This document shows positions 13,951-22,087 of a stretch of 28,235 nt of DNA, piece after piece (position 1 is the first letter of the stretch; the number at the start of each line of letters is the position of its first letter). The stretch covers positions 1-28,235 of the forward strand of contig ASPA01000019.1 in the NCBI GenBank assembly GCA_000405605.1, in the 5' to 3' direction. The DNA is from Atribacteria bacterium SCGC AAA255-G05 (GTDB lineage: Bacteria; Atribacterota; Phoenicimicrobiia; Phoenicimicrobiales; Phoenicimicrobiaceae). A program made the position numbers and the translations under genes. The notes under the pieces were generated by a model, which saw only the letters and a program-made list of their open reading frames with translations, was not told the origin of the DNA and searched no databases.

Positions 13951-14379
13951 ATTAGTCGTTAGTCGTTGGTATTTAGTCGTTAGCTTGTGAGTATAAACTG
14001 TGGGCTTAATCTTAGGGAATTGCATGTTTTGCAATGACCGGAAGACTTTTTTAAGCTTGATACTTTAAGATTTCTTCTTTAATTGGAAAATTGGAGAATT
14101 GGCTAATCGGTGAATTAATTTATTGGTAGATTGGTAGATTGGGCAATTGACAAATTAATTCATTGTCTAAGAAGCTAAAAAATAGGGAATATAAACATTA
14201 AGAGAAGTTATAGGGATTAATATTTTAATAAAAAGATTCAGCAGTTTCAATGTATTATTTTTCTTGATTGGTAGACTGGTAGACCGGAAGATTGAATATA
14301 CTTGTAACTTGAACCTTTTATCTTGTAATATATTTTTTAATTGGGAAATTGGTGAATTGGCAAATTGGTAAATTGATTT
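13951..14379 (+). repeat. Repeat-rich leader before the PilV-like gene
   Basis: The TAGTCGTTAGT motif occurs at 13953-13985. Octamers occur at 14085-14158 (AAATTGGA, GAATTGGC, TAATCGGT and so on), 14267-14294 (GATTGGTA, GACTGGTA, GACCGGAA) and 14338-14379 (AATTGGGA, AATTGGTG, AATTGGCA, AATTGGTA). A small hairpin ATTGCA/TGCAAT lies at 14020-14036. The promoter-like motif at 14165 lies between the octamer runs. Confidence 0.8.
14165..14194 (+). promoter_or_regulatory. Putative alternative-sigma promoter, copy 3 (GTCTAA-N15-GGAATA)
   Basis: GTCTAA (14165-14170) and GGAATA (14186-14191), again 15 bases apart, followed by TAAACAT. It lies about 200 bases before the PilV-like gene and would drive the minor-pilin and pilM-Q operon if the downstream segment is restored to the same orientation. 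Confidence 0.55.
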
Positions 14380-14392
14380 GGTGGTGATTAAA

Positions 14393-16579
14393 ATGTTAAG
14401 GTTAAATAGAAAATTATCAAAAAAGGGATTTACCTTAGTTGAATTGATGGTAGCAGTTGCTATATTGGCTATGGCTTCTATTGGGATATTTCAGGCATTT
14501 GGTGTGGGATTTCAAGCAATGGCGGATGCTAAATATCGGACAGTTGCTACCAATATTGCCCAGGAGAAGTTAGAAGAGGTAAAAAATTCCGTGAAAGTAG
14601 CCTATCCTTATTATAGCATCGAAACACAGGTAATTAGTGGTACAACCTACACAGTTATCGTTACTACTAATTCGCAAGAAGATAATTTGGAACAAGTTTA
14701 CGTTACAGTAAGCTGGCATGACCGGCAAGGAAATGAAAAGAATGTGCAATTGGAAACCCTGGTCTATGATCTTCAAGTTGATTATGCGGTAACGCCCCCT
14801 GATGTAGACCAAATACATTTGAGTGCTGATTCAACAGTAATTACCTGTTGTGTTGTAGGCGAAGTATCTACCATTACTGCTGAATTATTTAATTTAGCGG
14901 GAGATAGGGTTCCCAGTGGAACTCCGGTAAGTTTTGATGTAAATAACGGTAGCGTTAATCCCGAATTTACCACAACCGATACTATTGGAAAAGCGACAAC
15001 CCAATTGACCATTAATGGGTTAGGACCGGCGACTGTAACAGCGACTTCCGGAACCATATCATCAAATGATCCTGAACCACATGGAGATGGTGCTCCTCTT
15101 GAAATTACCTGTGTGCCAAAAGCAGGTGAAATCGTTTTATCTGCCTCACCTTCTGCCATTACACCGGGAAATTCTTCAACCATTACTGCCACAGTTACCG
15201 ATACTTGTGGAGATATATTATCCGGAGATTTGGCTCAAGTGGATGTAAAATTTATAACCGACAAAGGTTCTTTTAGTAATAGTATTACGCTCTTAGAAAC
15301 AACAATTAATACGGTTAATGGTATTGCCACTGTTGAATTATATATGGGAACCAGCGGAGAAGTTGCCACGATTGATGGCACGATAACAGTTGACGCAGTG
15401 GATATTTCTGATTCAACCACTGTTATTTGCACGAATTACAGCATCTCTGTAACCGCTACTCCTACCAGTATAAATCCGGGAGGAGATAATGATACATCAA
15501 CAATAACTGCTGTATTAACCCAATCCGGTGGTAGTCCGGCAGTAGGAGAAACCATATCATTTACCACTGACATGGGTTCATTGTCAGCTGCAACAGCTAC
15601 CACAGATAACAATGGTCAAGCAGTCGTTACTTTATCTTCCCTGTCAGGAGGGAATATTGCAACCATTACTGCTTCATATGAAATTACTCCAGGAAATACA
15701 ATTTCCGATACTGCTACTGTTCAATGTACCGAATATGTTATTAATATCGTTGCGAATCCCAATAAGGTTATCCCCGGCAGCCCTTCAACCATCACTGCCA
15801 CATTAACTAATTATGAGGGAAATCTGGCTTCCAACAGACGAGTAGATTTCTATAGCACAAAGGGGATTCTATCCGATACTTCGGTATATACAAATAGCAA
15901 TGGTATAGCTGTAACCACATTAACTTTAAATACTGTTGGTGATATCGCCAATGTAAGTGCTAATTTTGGCTTTGCCAGTGATAGCGTTAGTGTAACCTGT
16001 ATTAATTTTGTATTGGAAGTATCGGCAGATCCGGAATCTATAAGTCCCGGTGAAAGTTCAGAGATAACCGCCCTGCTTACTAATTATTCAGGAACTCCGC
16101 AATCCGGGCAAATCATTACTTTTACTACTGATCATGGTACTTTTACCGAAACAAGCGATACGGCCGCAACAGCAGTGACCAATGGAAGCGGGGAAGCGGT
16201 AGTTCACCTGGTTTTAAATACCGCAGGAACGGAGGCGGTTGTCACCGCTGAATATGATGTGGTAGAAGATACGGTATCCGTTGAATGCACGGAATCAATT
16301 TATATTACACTTCATGATCCGCCAAGCCTTTATAATGATAATTATTCAGATAGTATAGTTTATTTTTCTATTGATTTGCACGGAGGTCCTTTAGATATTG
16401 ATAAAGTAAAAATTGAATGGCAAACTGATCATAATGGTTATCCTTCAAGATACAGGGAGATTTACATAAGAAGGTCTGGAACTAATTCCTGGACACAAAT
16501 ATATGATAGAGATCACGCAAATAATGGAGATATTGAAACACTTAATCGGAATGATCCCTATACTTTGCATGGACCATAA
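14393..16579 (+). CDS. PilV-like prepilin with five Ig-like (Big_1/invasin type) domains, C-terminus replaced at a junction
   Basis: The N-terminus (leader ending SKKG, then FTLVELMVAVAILAMASIG, Glu5 present) is PilV/GspI-like, followed by a pilin-like region to about residue 135. Five repeats of about 95 residues follow (about 140-635). Each has a start like ADPESISPGESSEITALLTN, a middle V.F.T..G, NG.A...L, and a closing (V/I)xC motif. They match bacterial Ig-like domains of the invasin type, so this would be a large adhesin displayed by the pilus. The last domain (about 636-725) starts ITLHDPPSLYNDN. After PYTL the frame leaves the family sequence at base 16570 and stops after HGP. The native end (QADRTYQIIVYFSYTLRD...VEFTTPSS) lies inverted at 28043-27908; joined, the protein has 770 aa. 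ATG 14393 is chosen over TTG 14378 because GGTGGTGAT lies between them. Confidence 0.88.
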   Translation: MLRLNRKLSKKGFTLVELMVAVAILAMASIGIFQAFGVGFQAMADAKYRTVATNIAQEKLEEVKNSVKVAYPYYSIETQVISGTTYTVIVTTNSQEDNLEQVYVTVSWHDRQGNEKNVQLETLVYDLQVDYAVTPPDVDQIHLSADSTVITCCVVGEVSTITAELFNLAGDRVPSGTPVSFDVNNGSVNPEFTTTDTIGKATTQLTINGLGPATVTATSGTISSNDPEPHGDGAPLEITCVPKAGEIVLSASPSAITPGNSSTITATVTDTCGDILSGDLAQVDVKFITDKGSFSNSITLLETTINTVNGIATVELYMGTSGEVATIDGTITVDAVDISDSTTVICTNYSISVTATPTSINPGGDNDTSTITAVLTQSGGSPAVGETISFTTDMGSLSAATATTDNNGQAVVTLSSLSGGNIATITASYEITPGNTISDTATVQCTEYVINIVANPNKVIPGSPSTITATLTNYEGNLASNRRVDFYSTKGILSDTSVYTNSNGIAVTTLTLNTVGDIANVSANFGFASDSVSVTCINFVLEVSADPESISPGESSEITALLTNYSGTPQSGQIITFTTDHGTFTETSDTAATAVTNGSGEAVVHLVLNTAGTEAVVTAEYDVVEDTVSVECTESIYITLHDPPSLYNDNYSDSIVYFSIDLHGGPLDIDKVKIEWQTDHNGYPSRYREIYIRRSGTNSWTQIYDRDHANNGDIETLNRNDPYTLHGP
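16378..16569 (+). repeat. 192-bp inverted repeat, left arm
   Basis: By eye these bases are the exact reverse complement of 28044-28235, with no mismatch seen. The match stops sharply after TTTGCA at 16569. The right arm runs into the window end, so the true repeat could be longer. The junction TGCA is itself palindromic. Confidence 0.97.
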
Positions 16580-16821
16580 TAGAAGAAAATTCTATATGCT
16601 GCCGAAGTACTTTGCTCAACATAAGCCTCAAAAATCTTTTCACCACTTGGTCCTTGAAGAGAATGATATATATGGGTGTGCAAGCTGGGGTGCCTGGGAT
16701 TTTGGGTTAAATATTTTAAAGTTTTTACTATTGCTTTATACTGCTTTTTCTTTCCAGTATTTTCTTTTAGATTTTTCAACGTCTTTTTAGCAGTAAGAGT
16801 GAAATTCAATATAAATTTCAT
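16558..16821 (-). pseudogene. RelE-like toxin truncated at the inverted-repeat junction
   Basis: The reading frame encodes MKFILNFTLTAKKTLKNLKE, then KAIVKTLKYLTQNPRHPSLHTH and KIFEAYVEQSTSAAYRIFFYYGP. This is the usual core of a RelE-related cytotoxic repressor, which normally continues past YYGP for some 15 residues ending in a conserved ITPHP-like strand. Here, three residues after GP, the frame hits a stop inside the inverted repeat: bases up to 16569 belong to the PilV-like gene. The toxin is thus cut at exactly the same base as the pilin gene, so its natural 3' end lies elsewhere. It overlaps its antitoxin by ATGA. Confidence 0.8.
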
Positions 16822-17147
16822 AAATCTTCCAGAAATTCTTCCAAATTATCTATTTTTTCGGTCTTTTCTTGTTTTGCTTCAGCCAATCCCTGGCGAATTG
16901 AATCTAATAATTTAGGATTTTGATAAATCCAGGTTTCTTTGCTGGGAATAGATACCATAGGCCTTAGTAAAATATCACCTTCTTCACTATAGAAAATTTG
17001 AAACCCATCAGCTTTAGCCTGCAAACTAATTAATTTTATAATTTTTTCACCAATAGTTATCCTATTTTTAGAATCAAAGGTTCTTATGCCTGCTGGTATA
17101 AATTTCCCATTTATATTACTAATAGTTTCCTCTTTATTGATTTTCAT
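16818..17147 (-). CDS. AbrB/SpoVT-like antitoxin of the truncated RelE-like toxin
   Basis: This 109-aa protein has a middle KNRITIGEKIIKLISLQAKADGFQIFYSEEGDILLRPM like swapped-hairpin AbrB-type DNA-binding domains (K.RITIG followed by DG..I......I.L.P). A C-terminal helical tail (LLDSIRQGLAEAKQEKTEK, then EEFLEDL) would bind the toxin. ATG 17147 has AAGGAGG 8 bases upstream and a consensus promoter behind it. The stop overlaps the toxin start, indicating an operon. Confidence 0.75.
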   Translation of the reverse strand: MKINKEETISNINGKFIPAGIRTFDSKNRITIGEKIIKLISLQAKADGFQIFYSEEGDILLRPMVSIPSKETWIYQNPKLLDSIRQGLAEAKQEKTEKIDNLEEFLEDL

Positions 17148-17166
17148 TTCATCCGCCTCCTTATCT

Positions 17167-17195
17167 AATATAGTCTATGGTGGGAAATATGTCAA
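17167..17195 (-). promoter_or_regulatory. Sigma-A promoter of the AbrB/RelE-like pair
   Basis: On the minus strand TTGACA (17195-17190), a 17-base spacer and TATATT (17172-17167) form a near-consensus housekeeping promoter, 20 bases before the antitoxin start. Confidence 0.8.
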
Positions 17196-17213
17196 GTGGG
17201 ATTGTGGAAATGC

Positions 17214-17270
17214 CTAACCAATCCACCAATTTCCATCTTTTTTTGTAACAGCAGTATATAAATTATTCAT
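17214..17270 (-). pseudogene. N-terminal remnant of a HicB-like antitoxin
   Basis: After GGAGG (17276-17280), ATG 17270 opens a frame reading MNNLYTAVTKKDGNWWIG and then stops. YTAV.KKDGNWWIGW is the usual start of small HicB/UPF0150-type proteins. Only 18 codons remain; the sequence after the stop becomes the promoter region of the next pair. It looks like an older toxin-antitoxin locus overwritten by the AbrB/RelE-like one. Confidence 0.55.
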
Positions 17271-17357
17271 ATGCACCTCCATGTAAGTTTAATAATTATT
17301 TATTTCTTCCAATAAGTAGCCTGTCTCCTTTTATTACTTCACCTGGTAAATAGCATT

Positions 17358-17399
17358 AAAAATAGGCGAGTTATTTTTTATAATAACTCGCCTATTTTT
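17358..17399 (-). terminator. Strong terminator of the pilQ/PKD operon
   Basis: An 18-base perfect stem (17358-17375 with 17382-17399, core AATAGGCGAGTTATT) with a 6-base loop ends in A/T runs on both sides. It lies 25 bases after the PKD lipoprotein stop and could work in both directions. Confidence 0.93.
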
Positions 17400-17423
17400 A
17401 ATTTATACTTATCAAGTTAACTA

Positions 17424-18773
17424 TTATGGTTCAGTTACAATAATCGACTTAAATTCATAATCAACATTTCCAGCAGAATCTTCTACTGTTAGTTGTACAA
17501 GATAGGTTCCTTCATGAGTATAAGTATGAGTTGTAACGGGTATAGGTACCGGTGTCTCGCTATGTACTTCAGGACTACTTCCAGGATCATAAGTCTCGTC
17601 ATTAAAGTCCCAAGTATATTTAACTATGGTAGCACCACTAGCGGAAGTAGTAGATTCAGAAGCATTAAGGCCCACTGTAAAGGGAGCAGTTCCAGTTGCA
17701 CTTGAAGGAGTAATCTCAATAACTGCATTTACTGCACCAGATACTCCCACAGTAATTGTTACACTACCATAGCTAATACCAGTTGAGTCTGTTACGGTTA
17801 GAATAACTGTATAAACCCCATTACTGTTATAAGTATGAGAAGTGGTAACACCGGTGTCAGTGCCTCCGTCTCCAAAATTCCAACTATAAGTAGCACCACA
17901 TCCACAGTCAGTTCCGGAAGCATCAAAGAATACAGTAAACGGAGCATTTCCAGTCGGAGGATCTGGGGTGACCTGGATAATTACCTCTGTAGCTCCTGCT
18001 TCTCCCACAGTAATTATTTGTGTAGCATAACCTTGATTTGCATAAAAATCTTTTACAGTTAGTTTTACAACGTATATTCCGCAAACACTATAAGTATGAG
18101 TTGCCGGTATTACTCCGGTTGCTGAAGTTCCGTCACCGAAATCCCAGGTGTAACTGGCAATTCCTCGGTTATCAGTAGATTTAGAGCCATCGAAAACTAC
18201 TTTAAAAGGAGCAGTTCCAGTTGTGCCCGGTGTGACAGTAATAACTGCAGTTGGTGGTTCAAAATCTATACCTGGTTGAAGTGCCGGGAGGTCTACGGTA
18301 ACAGATTTTGAAATACTATGTCCGGCTCCATCAGTACCTATTAAGGTAATAGTGCAAGTAAGCTCGGTAACCAATGGGGTTGAAGTCATATAATCCTGAG
18401 CTTCTTGAAAATAAAGAGGTAAACCGGTGATAGTTGTAATATCTCCAGGGGTTCCCGGTGTAGTAGAGGGAGCTACATAAAATGTTGCACCAACCATTTT
18501 TGATAAGCTGGAAATTTTAGTGGTACCATTGTAATAATCATATTCAAAGCCTGTACCGATAAATTCTACCTCGTTTATAGAATATATTTCGAGATCAATA
18601 GTACCTTCAGTTAAGTCAATATCGGTATAGCTTAACCTTATCTGTGCCTGGGGGTCAAAGATATTAAGAAGTCCTAAGGAAAGCCAATTACACCCCGCTA
18701 ACGATATTATGGAACCTAACAGTATTGCTATAAATAATATTTTATATAAATTCTTTTTATTTTTATTTTGCAC
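17424..18773 (-). CDS. Secreted lipoprotein with three PKD domains
   Basis: This 449-aa protein begins with a lipoprotein signal (KILFIAILLGSIISLAGC, lipobox LAGC). An N-terminal domain of about 130 residues without known motif follows. Three PKD domains lie at about 174-260, 262-346 and 348-449, marked by YTWDFGDGTSATG, YSWNFGDGGTDTG and YTWDFNDETYDPG plus HTY.....Y.V.LTV.D motifs. PKD domains are extracellular beta-sandwiches used in surface proteins and binding. It is the last gene before the strong terminator and follows pilQ after a 244-base gap, so it may be a pilus-associated outer-membrane or surface factor. The codon and base composition match its neighbours. Confidence 0.85.
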   Translation of the reverse strand: MQNKNKKNLYKILFIAILLGSIISLAGCNWLSLGLLNIFDPQAQIRLSYTDIDLTEGTIDLEIYSINEVEFIGTGFEYDYYNGTTKISSLSKMVGATFYVAPSTTPGTPGDITTITGLPLYFQEAQDYMTSTPLVTELTCTITLIGTDGAGHSISKSVTVDLPALQPGIDFEPPTAVITVTPGTTGTAPFKVVFDGSKSTDNRGIASYTWDFGDGTSATGVIPATHTYSVCGIYVVKLTVKDFYANQGYATQIITVGEAGATEVIIQVTPDPPTGNAPFTVFFDASGTDCGCGATYSWNFGDGGTDTGVTTSHTYNSNGVYTVILTVTDSTGISYGSVTITVGVSGAVNAVIEITPSSATGTAPFTVGLNASESTTSASGATIVKYTWDFNDETYDPGSSPEVHSETPVPIPVTTHTYTHEGTYLVQLTVEDSAGNVDYEFKSIIVTEP

Positions 18774-19017
18774 AGTCTTGCCCTCCCTTTTTTCTTTAAT
18801 CTACCGATTAAGTAATTGATAACATCTGGATTCCCGCTTTTACGGGAATGACAGAAGCAGCGGGTTCGATGAATCGAACCCCTACACTTAATTCTCATGG
18901 AAATTGCATCGTCGTTTCACTTTTCGCAATAACAGAAAAACTTCCAAATCGTTCTGTCATCGCGAACCCTCCCCAAAAAAGCGTGGCAATCTCAATTTTA
19001 TTTTTTAAAATATCAAA
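18774..19017. repeat. Gap between pilQ and the PKD gene with three palindromic repeats
   Basis: It contains an inverted GTCATTCCC-type hairpin (18829-18853), the palindrome GGGTTCGATGAATCGAACCC (18862-18881, inverted copy of those at 5461 and 6979) and a degenerate GTCATTGCGA...GGCAATCTC element (18956-18996). No gene is seen. Confidence 0.7.
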
Positions 19018-20850
19018 TTAATAATCTAGCAAGTGAGCAGTAATCAGAATAATTATTTCAGTTGTTTTATTCTTTGTATGGGTGAATTTAAATAATTCTC
19101 CGAATATAGGAATACTTGATAAGAAAGGTATTTTAGTAATATTTTTTATATCCTCTGAAGTAATTAAACCTCCTATCACGACTGTTTCGCCCAAATTAGC
19201 CCGAATGATTACCTGCTCTTCTCGAGAATTAATTATAGGATAGCCCTGAATAAGTTCCGCACCCAGAGATTCTATTTTGGGATTTACATCCATAGTAACA
19301 AGCCCATCACTACTCAATCGAGGAATAATGGTCATACTCAACCCCACATCCATATACTTTATTGTCTCTGTACCATCGGCAGTAATCTCCTTAATAGGAA
19401 TTTTAGAACCGGATAATATCATAGCTTCTTTTCCGTCTAAAGTGAGCACCTTAGGATTAGATAAGATATTCGTTTTGCCTGAAGTTTGCAAAGCTTTTAA
19501 AGTTGCTTCAATTAAGCCACTTCTTTCGAAAGAACCACCCAAGCTTAACTCTCCAATGGTGATTTGACCTTCTATTTGATTACCCTCTGCATCAGTAGCA
19601 CTTCCACTCGACCATTTAATTCCCAATTCTTTTTCACCGTCTAAGGTAATTTCAATTACTTTCGCTTCTATCATTATCTGAGGTGCACGTTTATCCAAGC
19701 CCTTAACTATTGTGGCTACATTATCTAATTCTTCTCTTGTTCCTTTTACAATAATTTCACTCTGCCGGCTATCTACATTTATTCTCTCTTCTTCCGGAAT
19801 GATGATACTTAACATATTTCTTATTGCTTCGATCTCATCTTCAAAAATAGCATTATCTATCTTAAAGGCTCTGGTCAGCAACTCCTCATCTATGGTGCTT
19901 ATAATTCCCTCTACCCTTTCAATCTCCTCGTTTGTTCCGGTAACAATAAGGGTATTCATTCTCGCATCGGCAACAATATTAATTGCTCCTCCTTTGACAT
20001 AACTATCTACTATTCCCTTTGCCGCCTCTGCACTCGCATTCTTCAACTCATATATTCTGGTAATAGGCCTCTTATATCCTTCTATTATATCTTTGGCAGC
20101 AATAATCAGGGTATCACTTACCTCGGCATAACTTAATCCCTTATTCATCAAAATTAATTCAATTGCTTCTCTAAAAGTCTTATCCTTAAGGTTTAGAGTT
20201 AATTGTCCGGTTACCGAATCATCAAGCATTATATCTATCCCGGTTAGTTCAGATAATCCTCTAACGACATTAACTACATCTTCTTCAAAGACATTTAAAT
20301 TAATGGGCTCTGTATAAATATCTAAAATAGAAATCTTTGGCTCTTCCTCTTTTTCAATTTTTACAGCTTCACTCGTAACCGGAATAACCGTAAAAACCTG
20401 TTCTTCGGGAGCTGTAAATTCAATATAATCATAGACATCGATATAAAGCAACCTGCTATCAGATGATAGTGTTACTTCATAATCAGCCACCTGAAATAAA
20501 TCAACTACAAATCGGGTAATAGGAACTGGTTCACTTTCAAATTGTCCGCATCTCACCTGTTTCACAGAACCCATATTTAAAAATAATATATTTTTACTTA
20601 ATTCATCAATACTGTAGCTGGCATTCTTAATATCAACTATTATTCTCTCAGGTGCCTCTAAATAAGAAACTTCATAATCTAAAATTTCCCCACTTGCCTT
20701 AATGGTAAGATGGGTATAATTGGGTAATTTTTTATACCAGATATTAGTAAACCAAATATTTTGAGCACTGGCATTTACCACAAATGAAGTTATTAATAAT
20801 AAGACCGTAATAAAAAGTAATAAAGTTATTTTTCTATTTTTATAATCCAT
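19018..20850 (-). CDS. pilQ: PilQ outer-membrane secretin
   Basis: PilQ forms the outer-membrane pore for the pilus. The order is: signal peptide (ITLLLFITVLLLITSFVVNASA), an AMIN-type domain (about 30-145, ERIIVDIKNASYSI and PVPITRFVVDLF), a short linker, an STN/secretin N-terminal domain (VNVVRGLSELTGIDIMLDDS, about 195-265), two Secretin_N domains (YELKNASAEAAKGIVDSYV, AFKIDNAIFEDEIEAIRNML) and the secretin domain (from LDKRAPQIMIEAKVIEI, with VPGE-type region GKEAMILSGSKIPI and EEQVIIRANLGETVVIGGLI). It is 610 aa from ATG 20850; GGAGG lies about 14 bases before it, and the GTG at 20865 overlaps that ribosome site. One base separates it from the pilP stop. Confidence 0.95.
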   Translation of the reverse strand: MDYKNRKITLLLFITVLLLITSFVVNASAQNIWFTNIWYKKLPNYTHLTIKASGEILDYEVSYLEAPERIIVDIKNASYSIDELSKNILFLNMGSVKQVRCGQFESEPVPITRFVVDLFQVADYEVTLSSDSRLLYIDVYDYIEFTAPEEQVFTVIPVTSEAVKIEKEEEPKISILDIYTEPINLNVFEEDVVNVVRGLSELTGIDIMLDDSVTGQLTLNLKDKTFREAIELILMNKGLSYAEVSDTLIIAAKDIIEGYKRPITRIYELKNASAEAAKGIVDSYVKGGAINIVADARMNTLIVTGTNEEIERVEGIISTIDEELLTRAFKIDNAIFEDEIEAIRNMLSIIIPEEERINVDSRQSEIIVKGTREELDNVATIVKGLDKRAPQIMIEAKVIEITLDGEKELGIKWSSGSATDAEGNQIEGQITIGELSLGGSFERSGLIEATLKALQTSGKTNILSNPKVLTLDGKEAMILSGSKIPIKEITADGTETIKYMDVGLSMTIIPRLSSDGLVTMDVNPKIESLGAELIQGYPIINSREEQVIIRANLGETVVIGGLITSEDIKNITKIPFLSSIPIFGELFKFTHTKNKTTEIIILITAHLLDY

Positions 20851-20851
20851 C

Positions 20852-21484
20852 TTATGAATCTTCACCTCCGATTTTTACTGAAAAAAAGTATCCATTATAA
20901 TCAATAATTACTTCATCATTATTTATTTCTTTTATAATATATCTATCTAATAAAATATCATACAAATTAGCAATGAAAGTCTCACCATTCATCACGATCA
21001 TTGCTACTTTCTTATCTTTTGACCCAATTATTCCGGTTAATTTTGTCCCCGGGGGTAATTCTGGTTTGGGGAAATTCAAAATACCTTCTTCTTGCTTTTC
21101 CGATGTTTCCCCTAAAAAGTAAGAAGTACTCATCTTTTGAAAAGGATTTCGATTGCTTGGCGGCACATAGGGTTCATAAACAAATATTTTATCTTCATAG
21201 CCCTGCTGTCTATTTCCCATCTCGATTTCAAATTCGGTCTTCTCCTTAACCTCGGGTATGGTTTCTATTTCTGTAGCTACCTTAGTTGAACTTGGTGTTA
21301 TTACTCCTTCTGCAGGTGTAGTCGAAGACTTTACTGAAGTATCAGGAAATACAAGCGGATATCCTAAATAAACTATCCCGGCTATTAACAATAGAATTAA
21401 TAGAGAAATTAATATTTTATTTTTATTTTTCCCTTTAGCTGATTCTGATTTTTTAAATATATTTCCAATAGATATTTTTTTCAC
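20852..21484 (-). CDS. pilP: PilP-like alignment-complex protein
   Basis: PilP links the PilN/PilO inner-membrane complex to the secretin. This 210-aa protein has one N-terminal membrane segment (ILISLLILLLIAGIVYLGYPLVF), a Thr/Ser/Glu-rich periplasmic linker, then the motif RNPFQKM and a compact beta domain (PPGTKLTGIIGSKDKKVAMI to GYFFSVKIGGEDS) that matches the PilP/GspC homology region. It has a membrane anchor instead of the lipobox seen in proteobacterial PilP. The start is GTG 21484, one base after the pilO stop. Confidence 0.85.
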   Translation of the reverse strand: MKKISIGNIFKKSESAKGKNKNKILISLLILLLIAGIVYLGYPLVFPDTSVKSSTTPAEGVITPSSTKVATEIETIPEVKEKTEFEIEMGNRQQGYEDKIFVYEPYVPPSNRNPFQKMSTSYFLGETSEKQEEGILNFPKPELPPGTKLTGIIGSKDKKVAMIVMNGETFIANLYDILLDRYIIKEINNDEVIIDYNGYFFSVKIGGEDS

Positions 21485-21485
21485 T

Positions 21486-22040
21486 CTATTCAGAACCCTC
21501 TTTCCCTAAAACATAAGTAAACATATTAATAGAAATATTTAATTTTTCAGTTTCTGTCCCTGTTTTATTTAATTTCAATTCTTTAACATCAATTATTCGA
21601 GGTAGATTTTCTATCCGGTCTAAATATGCTATTAAATCAAAATAGTTAGCTGTTAAACTCATAGTTATCGGTAGTCTCCCGTAAATTCTATCTTGTTCCC
21701 AGGAAATATTTTGTGGAGTAAAGTTCGTAAAATCGACATTAAATTCAGTTAGAGTGTCCTGAATCATTACCAATAAATCGGGTATTTCCTTTTCTTTGGG
21801 TAACATTACTTCCAAAAAATCTAATTTTTCCAATAAAGCTTTATATTCTACTTTCAAAGCAGGGAGTCTTACTGCAATTCTTTTTCCTTCAGCAATCTTC
21901 TCAGAAGTAATCGCAATATCCTTATCCAATTGCTCAATTTTTTGCATCCTTGGCTGATAAACATAAGTATAATTAAGGTAAGCAAAAACAACCAAAATTA
22001 CAAATATTATAAACGCCATCGTGCCTTTAGATAATTTCAT
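21486..22040 (-). CDS. pilO: PilO inner-membrane alignment protein
   Basis: This 184-aa protein has a short cytoplasmic end, one membrane helix (GTMAFIIFVILVVFAYLNYTYV), a coiled coil (KIEQLDKDIAITSEKIAEGK, LKVEYKALLEKLDFLE) and a ferredoxin-like periplasmic domain (LPKEKEIPDLLVMIQDTL; RLPITMSLTANYFDLIAYLDRIENLPRII), the standard PilO plan. It partners PilN. ATG 22040 has GAGGAA upstream. The IS110 element lies between it and pilN, where the genes would otherwise be close, so its transcription may now depend on the insertion element or on read-through. Confidence 0.92.
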   Translation of the reverse strand: MKLSKGTMAFIIFVILVVFAYLNYTYVYQPRMQKIEQLDKDIAITSEKIAEGKRIAVRLPALKVEYKALLEKLDFLEVMLPKEKEIPDLLVMIQDTLTEFNVDFTNFTPQNISWEQDRIYGRLPITMSLTANYFDLIAYLDRIENLPRIIDVKELKLNKTGTETEKLNISINMFTYVLGKEGSE

Positions 22041-22087
22041 CTAAAAATTCCTCTTTCTTCTTGTCATTGCGAAACACTATGACTTTG

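Noticed and set aside
16503..16915. Plus-strand open frames across the inverted-repeat junction
   Set aside because: They are shadows of the RelE-like toxin and antitoxin on the other strand.
19277..20002. Plus-strand frames opposite pilQ
   Set aside because: Composition reflects the complement of PilQ; no ribosome sites or family signatures.
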